A stretch of 64,000 bases of DNA from Pyricularia pennisetigena (GCF_004337985.1 NW_021940927.1:62001-126000); one strand, 5' to 3'; counted from the stretch's first letter, positions 43,915 through 54,596 are shown. Numbers and translations: made by a program. The notes: generated by a model not told the origin, from the sequence alone.

Positions 43915-44723
43915 ATGCCCTGTCCGCCAAATCCCCAGTGGGAGACTCGCAGGCTTAAAACTCTAGTTGCTGAATACAAGCGTCAGATCAAAGACCTTGT
44001 TAATCGCAACGCGAGCTTGGAGCAAGAGTTGTTCAAAGCCTGGCACTGTAGCGGCTCTTCGGCTTGGGTCACGACATTGCCGCAAGACAATGACTCACAT
44101 AGCCAAGCTGTCGACAGCACGCCACCCTCGCCTTCTCATCATCACCGGCGAGAAGAGGAGCATAGTGCGACGCAGTTGCAAGACCAGCGGATATTAGTCG
44201 ACCTTACGACGGAGGACACGGGCTTCCGATGCTCCAATTGCAGGAAAATTTTCAACTCCAGTGCTAAATGCTTTGCATTAAGCGGCTGCCGGTGTGTAAG
44301 TTGTGTTCCCCTCGCTTGACAAGATTGCTCGCAGCAGCTAAGAACGGTGACGGCCGTAGCCAATTTGTCCGACTTGCGCAAACCGAGGCTGCGCCAGCCA
44401 CGAAGAGCTAGGTGAACAGAGCGTATTTCAGGTGTTCTGGAACAAATGCTTTTGCCTGGAAGAAAGCGACGACATGGCGGTCTTGGGATGCGATTAGTTG
44501 GGATTCCTTTCTTACGGACGAGTGGGACTGACAAAACTCAAGCTCAGGCCATGTGTACCATGACGTCTGCATCCTAAAATGGTTCCAGGCTTTCCGCGCC
44601 GACAAAGAAGAAGAAAGCAACGGCGGGCCCTGTCCTCGCTGTAAGGAACACGTTGACGATGTTTTGCCGCTGCAGTGGGAGCAACTCGGACTTGAGACGA
44701 TGGTTGATGCAGATGTATTTTGA
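43915..44723 (+). pseudogene. Coiled-coil plus RING-like zinc protein gene, frame broken or intron unresolved
   Basis: The first ORF (ATG 43915) has a coiled-coil (LKTLVAEYKRQIKDLVNRNA, LEQELFKAW), a His/Ser/Pro-rich linker, then FRCSNCRKIFNSSAKCFALS and GCRC next to a GTAAGT donor. About 200 bp on, another frame reads GHVYHDVCILKWFQAF and GGPCPRCKEHVDDV, the second half of a RING-H2 finger (H-x2-H-x2-C...CPxC), ending at about 44723. I could not find a donor/acceptor pair that joins them in phase, so the gene may be decayed. RING proteins are usually ubiquitin ligases. Confidence 0.45.
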
Positions 44724-44900
44724 TGTATTGTAGTGTTCTGGCTAGCTGTAATCAATCATCAAGATAGCTGCTGCCACTGGGTCTTATGGACAAAGACCAA
44801 AGGAGCAATGGGCTTTCGAACTACCAGATTCGAATTTATGCAGCATCTGTTAAGGACAGGCACTTGTAGAGCTAAATCTTGGAGCATCGGGTGTGCTAGT

Positions 44901-45654
44901 CTAGTTGTTATCTACTTGAGAGCCTGATCGGCCAGCGGTATCCAGCATGCTGTCGACAACCTGCCCCGTAGAGGCCGATACAACCCTACCGGTCGGGTAC
45001 TCGATGTTGTAGACCTGCTCATTCAGCACTGAGGGCGTGCCCAGCCCTGATCTGCATTTCGCTTGGTTCTCAGCAGGCCAGTCAAGGTTGCACGTTTCGT
45101 CGTTACCCCATGCACAGAGGGAGTCTAGCACGTTATACAGCAGATAATTTTTGGCAACCCAGCTATCCGACTTCTCCAAACAGTTAACCAAGTAGGTCAT
45201 ACTGTTTGATGCGCTAAGCGGTAGCTTGCTCCCAGGTGTATGGAGCAGGTCCCGACATTCATCTGCCGCCGCTTCTCGGTATTTCATCGCTACAGCGCCC
45301 CCCGCGGTAGGGCTCTCCCTGGCCCCTTCGCCCGTCATGAGGTAGTTCCACGCGTCGTACGAGACATCGTAGGCGCTCTCGGACGAGTCGATGTGGAGGA
45401 GGCGGAGTGTCCTACCCTCGTGGCTCAGCTTTATGCAGATTTTGTCGCAGTCGACATGTCCAGGCCAGTAGGCTATTCTGTTTGTATCAACCTTGCAGCC
45501 TAGCACGCCGACGGAGGATGAGTACTGTGAATGGGGGGGTCACCCAGACTTTGCCCTCGGTGAATGTGGCGGCGCCGGCGGGCAGGCTCATGAGCAGCGT
45601 GGCTACTGTGCAGATAGCTATGGCTATTGAAGATCGTGGAGAACGGAATGTCAT
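44901..45654 (-). pseudogene. Secreted conserved fungal protein, single frameshift in a 7-G run
   Basis: Starts at 45654 with a strong signal peptide (SSIAIAICTVATLLMSLPAG, ending AAA) followed by TFTEGKVWVTP. The frame breaks in the G7 run at 45534-45540 (plus strand) and resumes as SSSVGVLGCKVDTN, RIAYWPGHVDCDKICIKLSH, EGRTLRLLHIDSSESAYDVS and YDAWNYLMTGE, a pattern I associate with conserved secreted ascomycete proteins of unknown function. Eight or more Cys lie in the mature part. Either a sequencing error in the homopolymer or a recent inactivating indel. Total would be roughly 250 codons. Confidence 0.65.
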
Positions 45655-46476
45655 TCTGGCAGCAGTGTACCTCAGGAGTACTATATACAGGCGTTGGCTC
45701 GGGATCAATGATTTATAGAGGACCATACCCAAGGCTAAGTCAAGTATTCTAAAGCAATCTATGTCGATAGGCTTCATACATCTCCCGGACCACGACTTGG
45801 CAGCCAAAAATACCTGGATAACTGCGCCAATTGATGCGGCTGCCGTTATTGGCTTATGCGAAACTGAAGACGTCGCTACTCTGTAGAGACATACATACAC
45901 AAGCTGTTTTCGGCGTTAGAAGCAAACTGATGCCTGCCCAATTATCCAAATATTTTTCCATCTCACCACGCTGCAAAATCTTATGGCAATCGCGAAAGCG
46001 TTGTTTTGGCTTCAAATTCAGCCCAGCATGAGCATGAGCAGCACACGAACCAGCAGATATAATTTGTATGTAGTTTTGCAGCCAAAAGTTGGTCAATATT
46101 ATGTGTTGCATTAGATAATCAGTAGAAGCGTGGTATCACATGACCACAAGGGCTTAGTCAGCGTTAGGAGCATGATAAAAGCGCTGACACGCTCTTTAGC
46201 CTAGATAGCACCACCTAGAACAATACATGGCTCTCCTACCCAATCAATCTGCCTGCACGTGTTCGTTGGTGTGCGTCATTATGTGCGTTCGTTCTCATCT
46301 AGTTCTTGGCACCGTGGCCACTTCAGGGCCCGGCCCCTTCAGGTGCACCCAGTCTAGGACCACTATCTGACTGGCCAAGGGTTAGGGTCTGAGTCGCTAC
46401 AACTGAAATCCGTCAAGCCACAGGAGTCGTCGCTCCACACCACCACTACTACTAAGTACAGTACTTGTGGGTTTGG
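45655..46476. other. No gene supported
   Basis: No recognisable domain. The right half is bounded by the hairpin repeat at 46477. Confidence 0.45.
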
Positions 46477-46646
46477 CTTTGCGGACCCCCTCAGAGAGGG
46501 GGTTTCTAAAATCTGGATCAACACTAAAATCTGGACCGAACATTTACATACAAAATCGTCAACTTTGACCACGTTTAACACGAAGTTTTGGTGAAGAAAC
46601 ATCGGTCAGGAATAGTTCTAATTTTATATTAATAGGCGTATTGTTT
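46477..46646 (+). repeat. Hairpin-bearing repeat, inverted partner of 42897-43065
   Basis: CTTTGCGGACCCCCTCAGAG...GCGTATTGTTT. A related but more diverged member starts near 58786 (GGACCCCCTCAAAGAGGGGG). Confidence 0.8.
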
Positions 46647-46973
46647 ATTAAAGACATGGACGCCCTACCCCTCGAGCGAACAGCTATGGCTCTATTCGGT
46701 TAGATACAAGACGAGGCCTCCTATATAGCCTTTAGGCTTTATGCATTAATCCTCCTCCCTGGTTCGCAAAACAGAAAAGGCCAAACCATGCATAGAGAGA
46801 GCGCAGAGCAATAAGTGTGGGTAAGCCTCCATTTGGATTGCGACCCATCTGGGGAATCAGGCGCAGTAAATTATGTTGTGGCTCTGAAATATCTTGGCAG
46901 GCAGACAAGCAGGCAAGAGAGGCATTCCGCCGTTGGTCAATAATCCCTTCGTTAGGATAGAATATCATAGACT

Positions 46974-47739
46974 AAGTCGTTGCGCTTACAAGTTTGTACA
47001 CCTAGCAATAATGTTATGCGATGTTCGCCTTCACGGCTATATGACTTTTTATTGCGCACGGTACGCATGCCATGAATACAGCGCAGACCATCAACCAAGA
47101 AGGGCTCTTGATCAGGTACTAGGTGGTGGCAGCTATGTACACACGATCTACCCGAACAACATTGGTGCCCCGGGAACTCCTCAAACAATGCATCCTTAAC
47201 CTTTTCCCTAGCCTGAGAAGTTTTGCAGGAACTCTAGCCCGGGTTCGCTCGGATCCTGTGGAACTTCCACTTCGTGTACTTCCAAATCATCCCTTAGTTC
47301 TGTTAGGCCCTGCAATATTTTCTCTGCCACTTCAGTCAATTTCTTTTGGCCTTGCTACAGATCCGAGATGCCCTCAAGCCTGGATTCGTCAGCACTTTCC
47401 CCAAGATTGATGCAGCCAAGAGGAGCCCCAGGGGAGGGTTGACCTACCGCGTTACATCGCCAAATCGTGACTCGCGATTGTCGTCAATCCAAATAAGCCA
47501 AGACCATACGCCAAATGTTGCGTTGCAACGGCAACCAGGGTTGGGGTGGTGTGCCAAGACGGAGGTGAAGAGGGGTGTGCCTCCTAGTCGCTTCGCACCC
47601 CTCCACCCATGGGGCGATTATTGCCAAATGGATCCACCGTCCCTACTCTTAAATCTTGGCGTATGCATGCATATGCAGGCCCCGGATTGCTCTGCCAGGG
47701 TCCCATGGCCGAGTGTGGATGGCCAAGCTGGGTCGGGAA
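46974..47739 (+). repeat. 766-bp segment duplicated without visible difference at 51915-52680
   Basis: Constant offset of 4941 across the whole segment. The copy ends exactly at the ambiguous base N at 47740. ORFs inside (for example 47123-47410) are the same in both copies and not recognised. Confidence 0.9.
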
Positions 47740-47740
47740 N
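47740..47740. other. Ambiguous base (N), probable assembly join
   Basis: The only N in the window; it coincides with the end of the 766-bp duplication. Confidence 0.95.
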
Positions 47741-48041
47741 ACCGAGCAGGGCGTGACTTATCTTGTCAGCATCTGATGGGCATCCCTTCGAATACTTCTC
47801 AAGTCTTGTGATTGTGCTTTAGTGCAGCCCTCACAAGATGCTCTTGTTTGCACCCGAGTAGTCCTGCACAGTACCTCTAGACAGCATCGCACGCCAAAAC
47901 CAGTAGGAGCTGCCAGGAACTTGGGCTTCTCTGACTACGCTTGGTAAAGTACTGGCTCTCTACATCGATAAACCTGCGATCTGCCAACGTCACTCGTTTC
48001 AAATCACTGCTTCTCTGCTCCTATACTCAATAGCCCGGAAA

Positions 48042-48612
48042 ATGAAGGGCCTCACCGTGTTTGCTGCTATCGCCGGGTCCGCTTGCGGTCAAACCATGGG
48101 TTATGTCCCACAGGCCGCACAGTCGTGCGTGAGCCATGCTGTCGGTGCTACTGGCTGCACCGCCTGCCTGCATCAGCCCGACATTGCCACCAAGACGCAC
48201 GCCGACGACAATCTTTGCGACGTGAAGCATCGCAGCGCGCATGTTGTGGTAAGCATGCGCCCCGTAGTCAACACGTCACCCTGGTCTCAGAGCCTTTATC
48301 AACAATAACATTCCTTGCCTTTAGGCTACATTCCACTTGCCGTCTAGGCGATCTGCCAATAAACATACAGACAGTGCAGCCGGAGCCACATTCATAAACG
48401 CTACGGTATTGGACATCATGAACGCCCCAATTTCTACCGGCACAGGCTGCCTTTCCACAGCTGCAAATTCGACCGACGGTAGCAAGACCGGCACAGTGAT
48501 TCCGAAGCCGACCACCGGGCAAAACTATCCCGCTCGTCCTCCCGCCACTGCTGGAGCTGCTGGTCTCTCTTCCAGGCATCTGACTGTGTTTCTTATTTGC
48601 GCTTTATTTTAG
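48042..48612 (+). CDS. CFEM-like GPI-anchored cell-surface protein, two exons, 164 aa
   Basis: Exons 48042-48248 and 48325-48612; the 76-bp intron (GTAAGC...CTTTAG) keeps phase. Signal peptide MKGLTVFAAIAGSACG. Next comes a degenerate CFEM domain: QSCVSHAVGATGC matches the CFEM start, but the expected D-x2-C-x-C part is shortened to TACLHQPDIATKTHADDNLC, so several of the eight Cys are missing. A Ser/Thr/Pro-rich stalk follows. The C-terminus (AAGLSSRHLTVFLICALF) has a small-residue site and hydrophobic tail, as in GPI anchors. CFEM proteins bind haem or act in adhesion/virulence; haem binding is doubtful here. The frame is intact. Confidence 0.7.
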
Positions 48613-48831
48613 ATGGCCCTCGCTCTATTTCTTCTCTACGCATCTTTTACGGGGTTTCTTCTCATCCACTCACCGCGAGCTCATCGAAGCCTAGCGTCAT
48701 TTTTTATTCCAAATAGTTATGAGTCGAAGTTTCGTAAGAATCGGCTGCGCACCGTGTTGGCGCCTATGTGCAGCGTGCTCAAGCTATTCCAAACACATGA
48801 TAGGGATAATGCCTCTCTAACAAAACATTCA

Positions 48832-49230
48832 CTACCTGGTCAACCGCCGAGGAAGGTATACTCTGCAAGACCCCGGTGGAAAGCTCTGCCATTGCCATGC
48901 ATAGCCAACCCATTTGACTGCATAGTAGACCAGTCCTTCTGGGCTCTCATGGTGTCCGAAAATTTGATCTATTTCCAAATCTAAAGAATAATCTGTAAAT
49001 CTAGGTTTCTGGCCGGCTTCTTGCCATGTCCTAACCTGGAGGCCATCGTGAAACACCCATGAGATCCTAGTCAGGCTTGGCCAGTCCCATATCAGCGGAT
49101 CGGGTTGGAGTAGGGAACGATGTAGAAGTAAGTCCTGATCGGCGGTCTGGACCAAAAAAGAACTTTGAGCACCGTGGCCCGTGAAGATCAAGGAGCGTTT
49201 ATGATGTCACCTGAACACTGTGACATTATA
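48832..49230 (-). pseudogene. Second copy of the chromodomain gene, degraded at both ends
   Basis: Minus-strand ORF 49191-48832 aligns with 32406-32831: ADQDLLLHRSLLQPDPLIWD, WVFHDGLQVRTWQEAGQKPR, LEIDQIFGHHESPEGLVYYA, VKWVGYAW. After the second chromodomain strand the frame departs (WQWQSFPPGSC...), losing the C-terminal helix. The region matching the other copy's ATG carries a stop. Inverted segmental duplicate, probably non-functional. Confidence 0.75.
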
Positions 49231-49925
49231 GTGACGTGGCAATGCTTCTTTCGGAGTCAGCTTCTTTTTCAGAGCTACATGGGAGACTCGCTCCTGGCTT
49301 CGTGGCGGGATACCGACTATTAAGTAGCCGCGACAGTATTGGCATGATGGATTTGACCGGCGAATGTGACCAGTTAAACATAGAAATATGGCTCTCTAGC
49401 GGCTGGATAGCTACAAGTGAGCCGAGCTCGGCGCGAGCATACAATTATGGATGCGAACCAGGGCAAGCGGATTCGCTCGGAATTCTGGTGGGAAGGAGGC
49501 AAACCTAGCTTGAGAGCTCCAGCTGAAGATCGAAAAAGTTAGGAATGGCTTCTGGAGCTCATGTTTCTGCTTTTACTATAATCAACAAGTAGATGGATTA
49601 CGAATGACGTATTTAAGAAGCCAAAGAAGCTGATGATCATATCCGACCTTGTCACCGCGGTGTGTTCCACCCGGCTGCTAAGACAGTGCCGTACATCTGA
49701 GTAAAAAGAACTCCAATGTTGCTGACACACACTCCTATGTCTGACATTGACTTGGCTGCGCACACAAACATCCAACGGTTTGAGGAAGCCCGAGGACGTC
49801 CTCTCACTCGGGAAACATCCAGAGAAAGATCCAAATCAAATAACTGGACCCGAAGAAGAAACCTCACCGGCAGCGAAAAGTTCCAAAGTCCTAGGGGTCC
49901 CAATGCAAGTGAAGTGTGCAACAGT
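49231..49925 (-). repeat. Segmental duplicate of 31440-32405 without the MITE
   Basis: At the position of the MITE, this copy reads on without it (GGTCGGATATGATC followed by ATCAGCTTCTTTGGC on the minus strand). It serves as the approximate empty site. Confidence 0.7.
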
Positions 49926-50285
49926 GCAAGCCTGCCTTTCAGCCAGAATCGACAAGAATGAGAGTACAATGTCGAGCCTTCCCACTGATCCAGAGAATTG
50001 AGAGAGGCTGTGGCCGGATGAGTGTCCTTGACGTCCTTGACTGGCCAGAAACCACCGGGCCGGCCTACAACGACAGGACTAGCACGCGGAGGCGTCTGGT
50101 TATTGCGCCTAGGCGAAAGATGATAGCGGAACCTTTGTGTATTTATATTGCGGCCCTGATCATCGCCAATTACTTGCTACCACTCTGACTAGATAACAAC
50201 CCCATTCTGCTCCGTGACCCTGACTAGCCACGCCTGCCGGCCCGATTGCCCGTGATATCTAGCCTTGGCGTCTCCGATGACGACT

Positions 50286-50690
50286 TTAGTTCGAATGCCG
50301 ATCCAGGTCAACCATGCTGTCGAAATCAGGATCCCAGGGAATACTGTCAGGCAGCTCCAGATAAAAAGAAAATGATGGCCAAGAGAATAAGTCTTTAAAA
50401 GTCTCATCAATAGTCTTGTTGCTGTAGGCGAAGTTGTCGTCGCTGTAGACTGGAATGTAGAAGGATTCCTCGTAACAGACTGTGTCGGCAGTGCAGGCCC
50501 AAGGTTGATCCTCGAGACTAGCTTGCTGATAAGTGAAATCGTCGAGACTCGTCATGATAGCCTGCCAAGACTCGAAGTGTCTAAGTTGGATCGAGGCAGC
50601 TAAGCGAATGAGGGAGGAGAAGCTCTCGGCCGGCAAGAAGTACCTGCTTCTGTCCAAAAGAGGCGTTCCGTCACAAGCTGGCCTAAACAA
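50286..50690 (-). CDS. Hypothetical acidic protein exon
   Basis: Not recognised. Minus strand: PLLDRSRYFLPAESFSSLIR, HFESWQAIMTSLDDFTYQQA, then a strongly acidic aromatic tail (ETFKDLFSWPSFSFYLELPD, DPDFDSMVDLD). An acceptor-like GATTGTTTAG lies at the 5' edge, so this may be the last exon of a longer gene, whose upstream part I could not define. An ATG (MTSLDDFT) is available inside. The acidic tail would suit a transcriptional activator, but that is inference. Confidence 0.4.
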   Translation of the reverse strand: MFRPACDGTPLLDRSRYFLPAESFSSLIRLAASIQLRHFESWQAIMTSLDDFTYQQASLEDQPWACTADTVCYEESFYIPVYSDDNFAYSNKTIDETFKDLFSWPSFSFYLELPDSIPWDPDFDSMVDLDRHSN

Positions 50691-50929
50691 TCAGATACAA
50701 GCTCGTGTAAGCCAACAGCGAACAGCAAAACACGGCGCTTGGCTGGAGCAAGAAGCCGACCTGGCCTGACAGCAGTTGACAAAAGCAGCCACTAGGGCCG
50801 TTTCGATACGGAACCGGCCTGTACTGGTATAAGCGTCGCCAGTTGCGCACTCGCCTAGAGTTACTCTGCAAGCAGCGTACATGCCTCAAAATGACAAACC
50901 CACGCTGGCCTCAACCTTTCACCTGCGAT

Positions 50930-51443
50930 ATGGCAGCAGCTCCTCAGAACACGAGCGAAGACGAATCAGGACTGGTATGTATGAGCCTGACTACACACGG
51001 CCACAAGTGCTGACACGAAAAAGCTCAGGGCTCGGCGGCAAATAATGATTGTGGATCAATCCATCGCACTGCTGTATCAAGATTATATGGAGCTCCTCAA
51101 CGCCAATTCTCGGCTATTCGATAGCTACAAGTCGGTTCTGCAGGAGAACATCATGCTCAGGAAGCAGTCTGCTCAATGCAGGTCCACCCCCGAATCAGAT
51201 GCAGACTCGAAGCAAGACTCGACACCACAGCTTCGAGAAAGCACCAGCAGACATCAACCGTCCGAGGAACGGGTCGAGCAGCTACGGAAAAAAGATGTCG
51301 AAACAGCTCTGAGGCCTAGGCTCGAGATTTGCTGTCCGCACTGTAAGAATTTTGTCGTTACAGTTCAGAAGCAAGAGGGGGCCTACGCGCCCACCGACGA
51401 TCGACAAGACTCCAGCAGCGTTGACGACGACGATGGCTGGTAG
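50930..51443 (+). CDS. Coiled-coil protein with CxxC pair, two exons, 154 aa
   Basis: Not a named family. Exon 1 is 50930-50974 (MAAAPQNTSEDESGL) and exon 2 is 51024-51443; the 49-bp intron has GTATGT and branch CTGAC, with acceptor AAAAAG. A helical coiled-coil region (LYQDYMELLNANSRLFDSYK, LQENIMLRKQ) is followed by a Ser/Gln-rich linker and RLEICCPHCKNFVVTVQK, then an acidic end. Order (coiled-coil, linker, Cys pair) mirrors the RING-like gene at 43915, though sequence identity is low. It could be a 5' part of a zinc protein. Confidence 0.55.
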
Positions 51444-51914
51444 AAGCTGGATCTGGCGCTAGCTGCAGCCAAGTATTGGTGGATACGCCAAGGTAGAGAA
51501 AAAGCCTCTTTGGCTCGCTTGAAAATGCTAGAATCAGCCGAAAGATTGCCGGTGGGTCTGACCTGGTGACCTACAGAGTAGAGCCAGTTCCAGCCTTCCG
51601 TCGAATGCTGCCATCTGTAAAATCCAATTCCGACGTTAATCCCACTCCGACGTTAGTTCAATTCTGGCCCTTAATTATTCAACTTTAAGATTCATTATCC
51701 AACTCTGGCCTTGAATATCCAATTCTGGGAATCTGCCACAGCCAGTTCTGGCTTCGCGTCCAACATCAGAGGATCAAGTACCTGGTAATCGTAGTGCATT
51801 ACACCATATCGCCAACGCTCTGGATGAAGCTTCAAGTCCAAGCTGCGGCCCTGGTGCACACGAGGAAGATGCTCCTAGTGATGCACGCTGCTTTCACGCT
51901 GGATATCCAGCCCC
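51444..51914. repeat. Non-coding, with short degenerate CAATTCTGG repeats at about 51610-51755
   Basis: CCAATTCYG/CCAACTCTGG/TTCAATTCTGG recur about every 20-30 bp. No gene. Confidence 0.4.
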
Positions 51915-52680
51915 AAGTCGTTGCGCTTACAAGTTTGTACACCTAGCAATAATGTTATGCGATGTTCGCCTTCACGGCTATATGACTTTTTATTGCGCAC
52001 GGTACGCATGCCATGAATACAGCGCAGACCATCAACCAAGAAGGGCTCTTGATCAGGTACTAGGTGGTGGCAGCTATGTACACACGATCTACCCGAACAA
52101 CATTGGTGCCCCGGGAACTCCTCAAACAATGCATCCTTAACCTTTTCCCTAGCCTGAGAAGTTTTGCAGGAACTCTAGCCCGGGTTCGCTCGGATCCTGT
52201 GGAACTTCCACTTCGTGTACTTCCAAATCATCCCTTAGTTCTGTTAGGCCCTGCAATATTTTCTCTGCCACTTCAGTCAATTTCTTTTGGCCTTGCTACA
52301 GATCCGAGATGCCCTCAAGCCTGGATTCGTCAGCACTTTCCCCAAGATTGATGCAGCCAAGAGGAGCCCCAGGGGAGGGTTGACCTACCGCGTTACATCG
52401 CCAAATCGTGACTCGCGATTGTCGTCAATCCAAATAAGCCAAGACCATACGCCAAATGTTGCGTTGCAACGGCAACCAGGGTTGGGGTGGTGTGCCAAGA
52501 CGGAGGTGAAGAGGGGTGTGCCTCCTAGTCGCTTCGCACCCCTCCACCCATGGGGCGATTATTGCCAAATGGATCCACCGTCCCTACTCTTAAATCTTGG
52601 CGTATGCATGCATATGCAGGCCCCGGATTGCTCTGCCAGGGTCCCATGGCCGAGTGTGGATGGCCAAGCTGGGTCGGGAA
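51915..52680 (+). repeat. 766-bp duplicate of 46974-47739
   Basis: See 46974. Here the sequence continues smoothly past 52680 into a (CA)n tract at about 52760-52782. Confidence 0.9.
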
Positions 52681-53003
52681 ACGCTGGATATGGCTGTAGA
52701 AATCCATTAGCAAGCTCTCCACAGCATCTACTGCATAATTGGTGTGTACGTAGTAGATACACATACACACACACACACACCCATGGACACATTGCGCATA
52801 TCACGAAGCAAGGATGACCAGTATTGGTGCATCCAGAATTGGCCTTGTCGGCAAAACAGGCCGGCCCTTCGCGCCCCTTGCGAAAACACCACGGAAGACA
52901 AGAGCATTAAACAAAGGGGTGGATTATACAATAACAAGTGTAAAACCATGGCATTCTCAATCGGCTTTCAAGTCACCTTTTCAACCCAACTTTTAGTGTC
53001 GAA

Positions 53004-53723
53004 ATGGCTCGTCCCACCGATCCGGAGAAACGCGACAGGCAACAAAAGGAGCTGGTGCGGAAGCGCGGCGGAAGTCTCATGAGAAAGGCCGAGCAACTGG
53101 GGAGGCTTGGCGAGATCTTTGTATTTACCGTTTTCTATGATCCACTGTATGGCTACGACGGCATTGTCAACATCCCCGAGGGCTTTGAAGAACCAAACAT
53201 CAAAAAAATGGTATGTGTTAGGACCACAAGCGTATACAAATGCTCCGCAAACACCGACTAAGAACGGCGATAGTACGAAATGCTGCGCGACGGTCACAGG
53301 CCTACCCGAAGAAGAAGACGGCGCTGTTCAGATTCATCGTCACAGCGGCGAAAACAGCCCCAAGAATTGCCCCACGAAACCGTACTCGATGAGATCACAG
53401 TCGAGGCAAGTGACGGAAGCTGCTTGCAAGAAGCCGACGGCGACTCCTCTATGCAGGAAAATGGCCGCCAACAGAACAATGAGCTGCAGGCATCCTCGGA
53501 CGGAATAGCTGAGATTGATGCCCCCCACGAGGTGGATGCCGATTTCAAAACCCTATTTGGACAGGTTGAGGTTTGCAACGACTCGAAAGTAGCAGATCTT
53601 CAGCTAGTGAAGACGCAGGCATCCACGGTGAGAAGGAGGGTAGTAGGGATCCGCTCGAAAGATGGAACCTTCGTTCCGAAAAGAGTTTTGGGAAGAATCC
53701 CTGGGATGTGGACCGGCAGGTAA
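53004..53723 (+). CDS. MADS-box-like protein, two exons, 218 aa
   Basis: Exons 53004-53210 and 53274-53723; the 63-bp intron has GTATGT, branch GACTAAG and GATAG, phase 0. The N-terminus (RQQKELVRKRGGSLMRKAEQ, LGRLGEIFVFTVFYD) resembles the basic helix and first strand of a MADS/SRF domain, as in divergent fungal MADS-like proteins. Next come PEGFEEPNIKKMYEML, an Arg run (RRRRRR, nuclear), a long acidic disordered middle, and a basic C-terminus (STVRRRVVGIRSKDGTFVPK). ATG context ACGAAATGG... is usable. A fragment of the tail also occurs at 37748. DNA binding is inferred. Confidence 0.6.
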
Positions 53724-53931
53724 ATTAATATAGTAGAGTCACGTTGCCATCCAGTGAATTTTGTGGTTGACTGTAACGATGAGCCTGAAACGTAGTCTCG
53801 ACTTTCTTTTTTGCTACTATAGCAAGTGGAAACGTAATTATTTCCGCGAGCCTGTGGCTAAAAGAGCAACAGGCTCTATGCTTTTGGGTGTGTCCTGATA
53901 TGACCGGCTACCTAAGGTATTATTCCGGTAA

Positions 53932-54162
53932 ATGCAAAGAGAAGAGAAGCTGTGTTTCACGATAAAGGTCCTGAAAGAGACCACCGACCGATTGACGTCG
54001 GCTAATGAGAACGTGCAAAAACTTCGTACTACAGCAAGAACCGAGGCGAGGTCGAAGCACCAGCTTATTGTCAATTTATGGAACAGACTGAATGAGACGC
54101 AGCAGGCAGATAACAAGCGCGTGAGCAGGAAAAGAAAGTACGATGACTTCCTTAGAGGTTGA
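53932..54162 (+). CDS. Small coiled-coil protein with basic C-terminus, 76 aa
   Basis: Not recognised. ATG start. One long helix (VLKETTDRLTSANENVQKLR, KHQLIVNLWNRLNETQQA) ends in NKRVSRKRKYDDF, a nuclear-localisation-like motif. May be a whole small gene or a last exon. Downstream, 54163-54596 holds no supported gene apart from a possible upstream exon of the next feature. Confidence 0.35.
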   Translation: MQREEKLCFTIKVLKETTDRLTSANENVQKLRTTARTEARSKHQLIVNLWNRLNETQQADNKRVSRKRKYDDFLRG

Positions 54163-54596
54163 AAACTAAAGGTGAATAGGAATCAGAAGTGGTGTGAATG
54201 GTGATGACAAGAGCAGCCTACCCCCACCAGTCGAGGTCAAGCCAGGTCAGATAGACCTTCATTGGCCGTGTAGACTGCGACTGGTGTACAATACATACAG
54301 CCAGGAAGCTAATTGCTTTATGGCCAACGCCATGTAAATAGAGTAAGCCTTGAATTCGTAGACGTTGAATGTTTTGTTGTTCACTACCCCGTTGCTTGTG
54401 GCACTGCTTGCGTCAATACTAATTACATAGGATGGCTACAAAAGACCGGTGGCGCGCAAGTCTGCTTCAAAGGCTTTCATCCATTAGTGAAGAACACTGA
54501 GGGAAAAGCCTCAAGTTTCGAGAAAACACAGGATCCGTGTTTTGTTTTGCCGATCGAGTCAAGACAAACAATGGAAGACCGGGTTTGCTTATAGAA

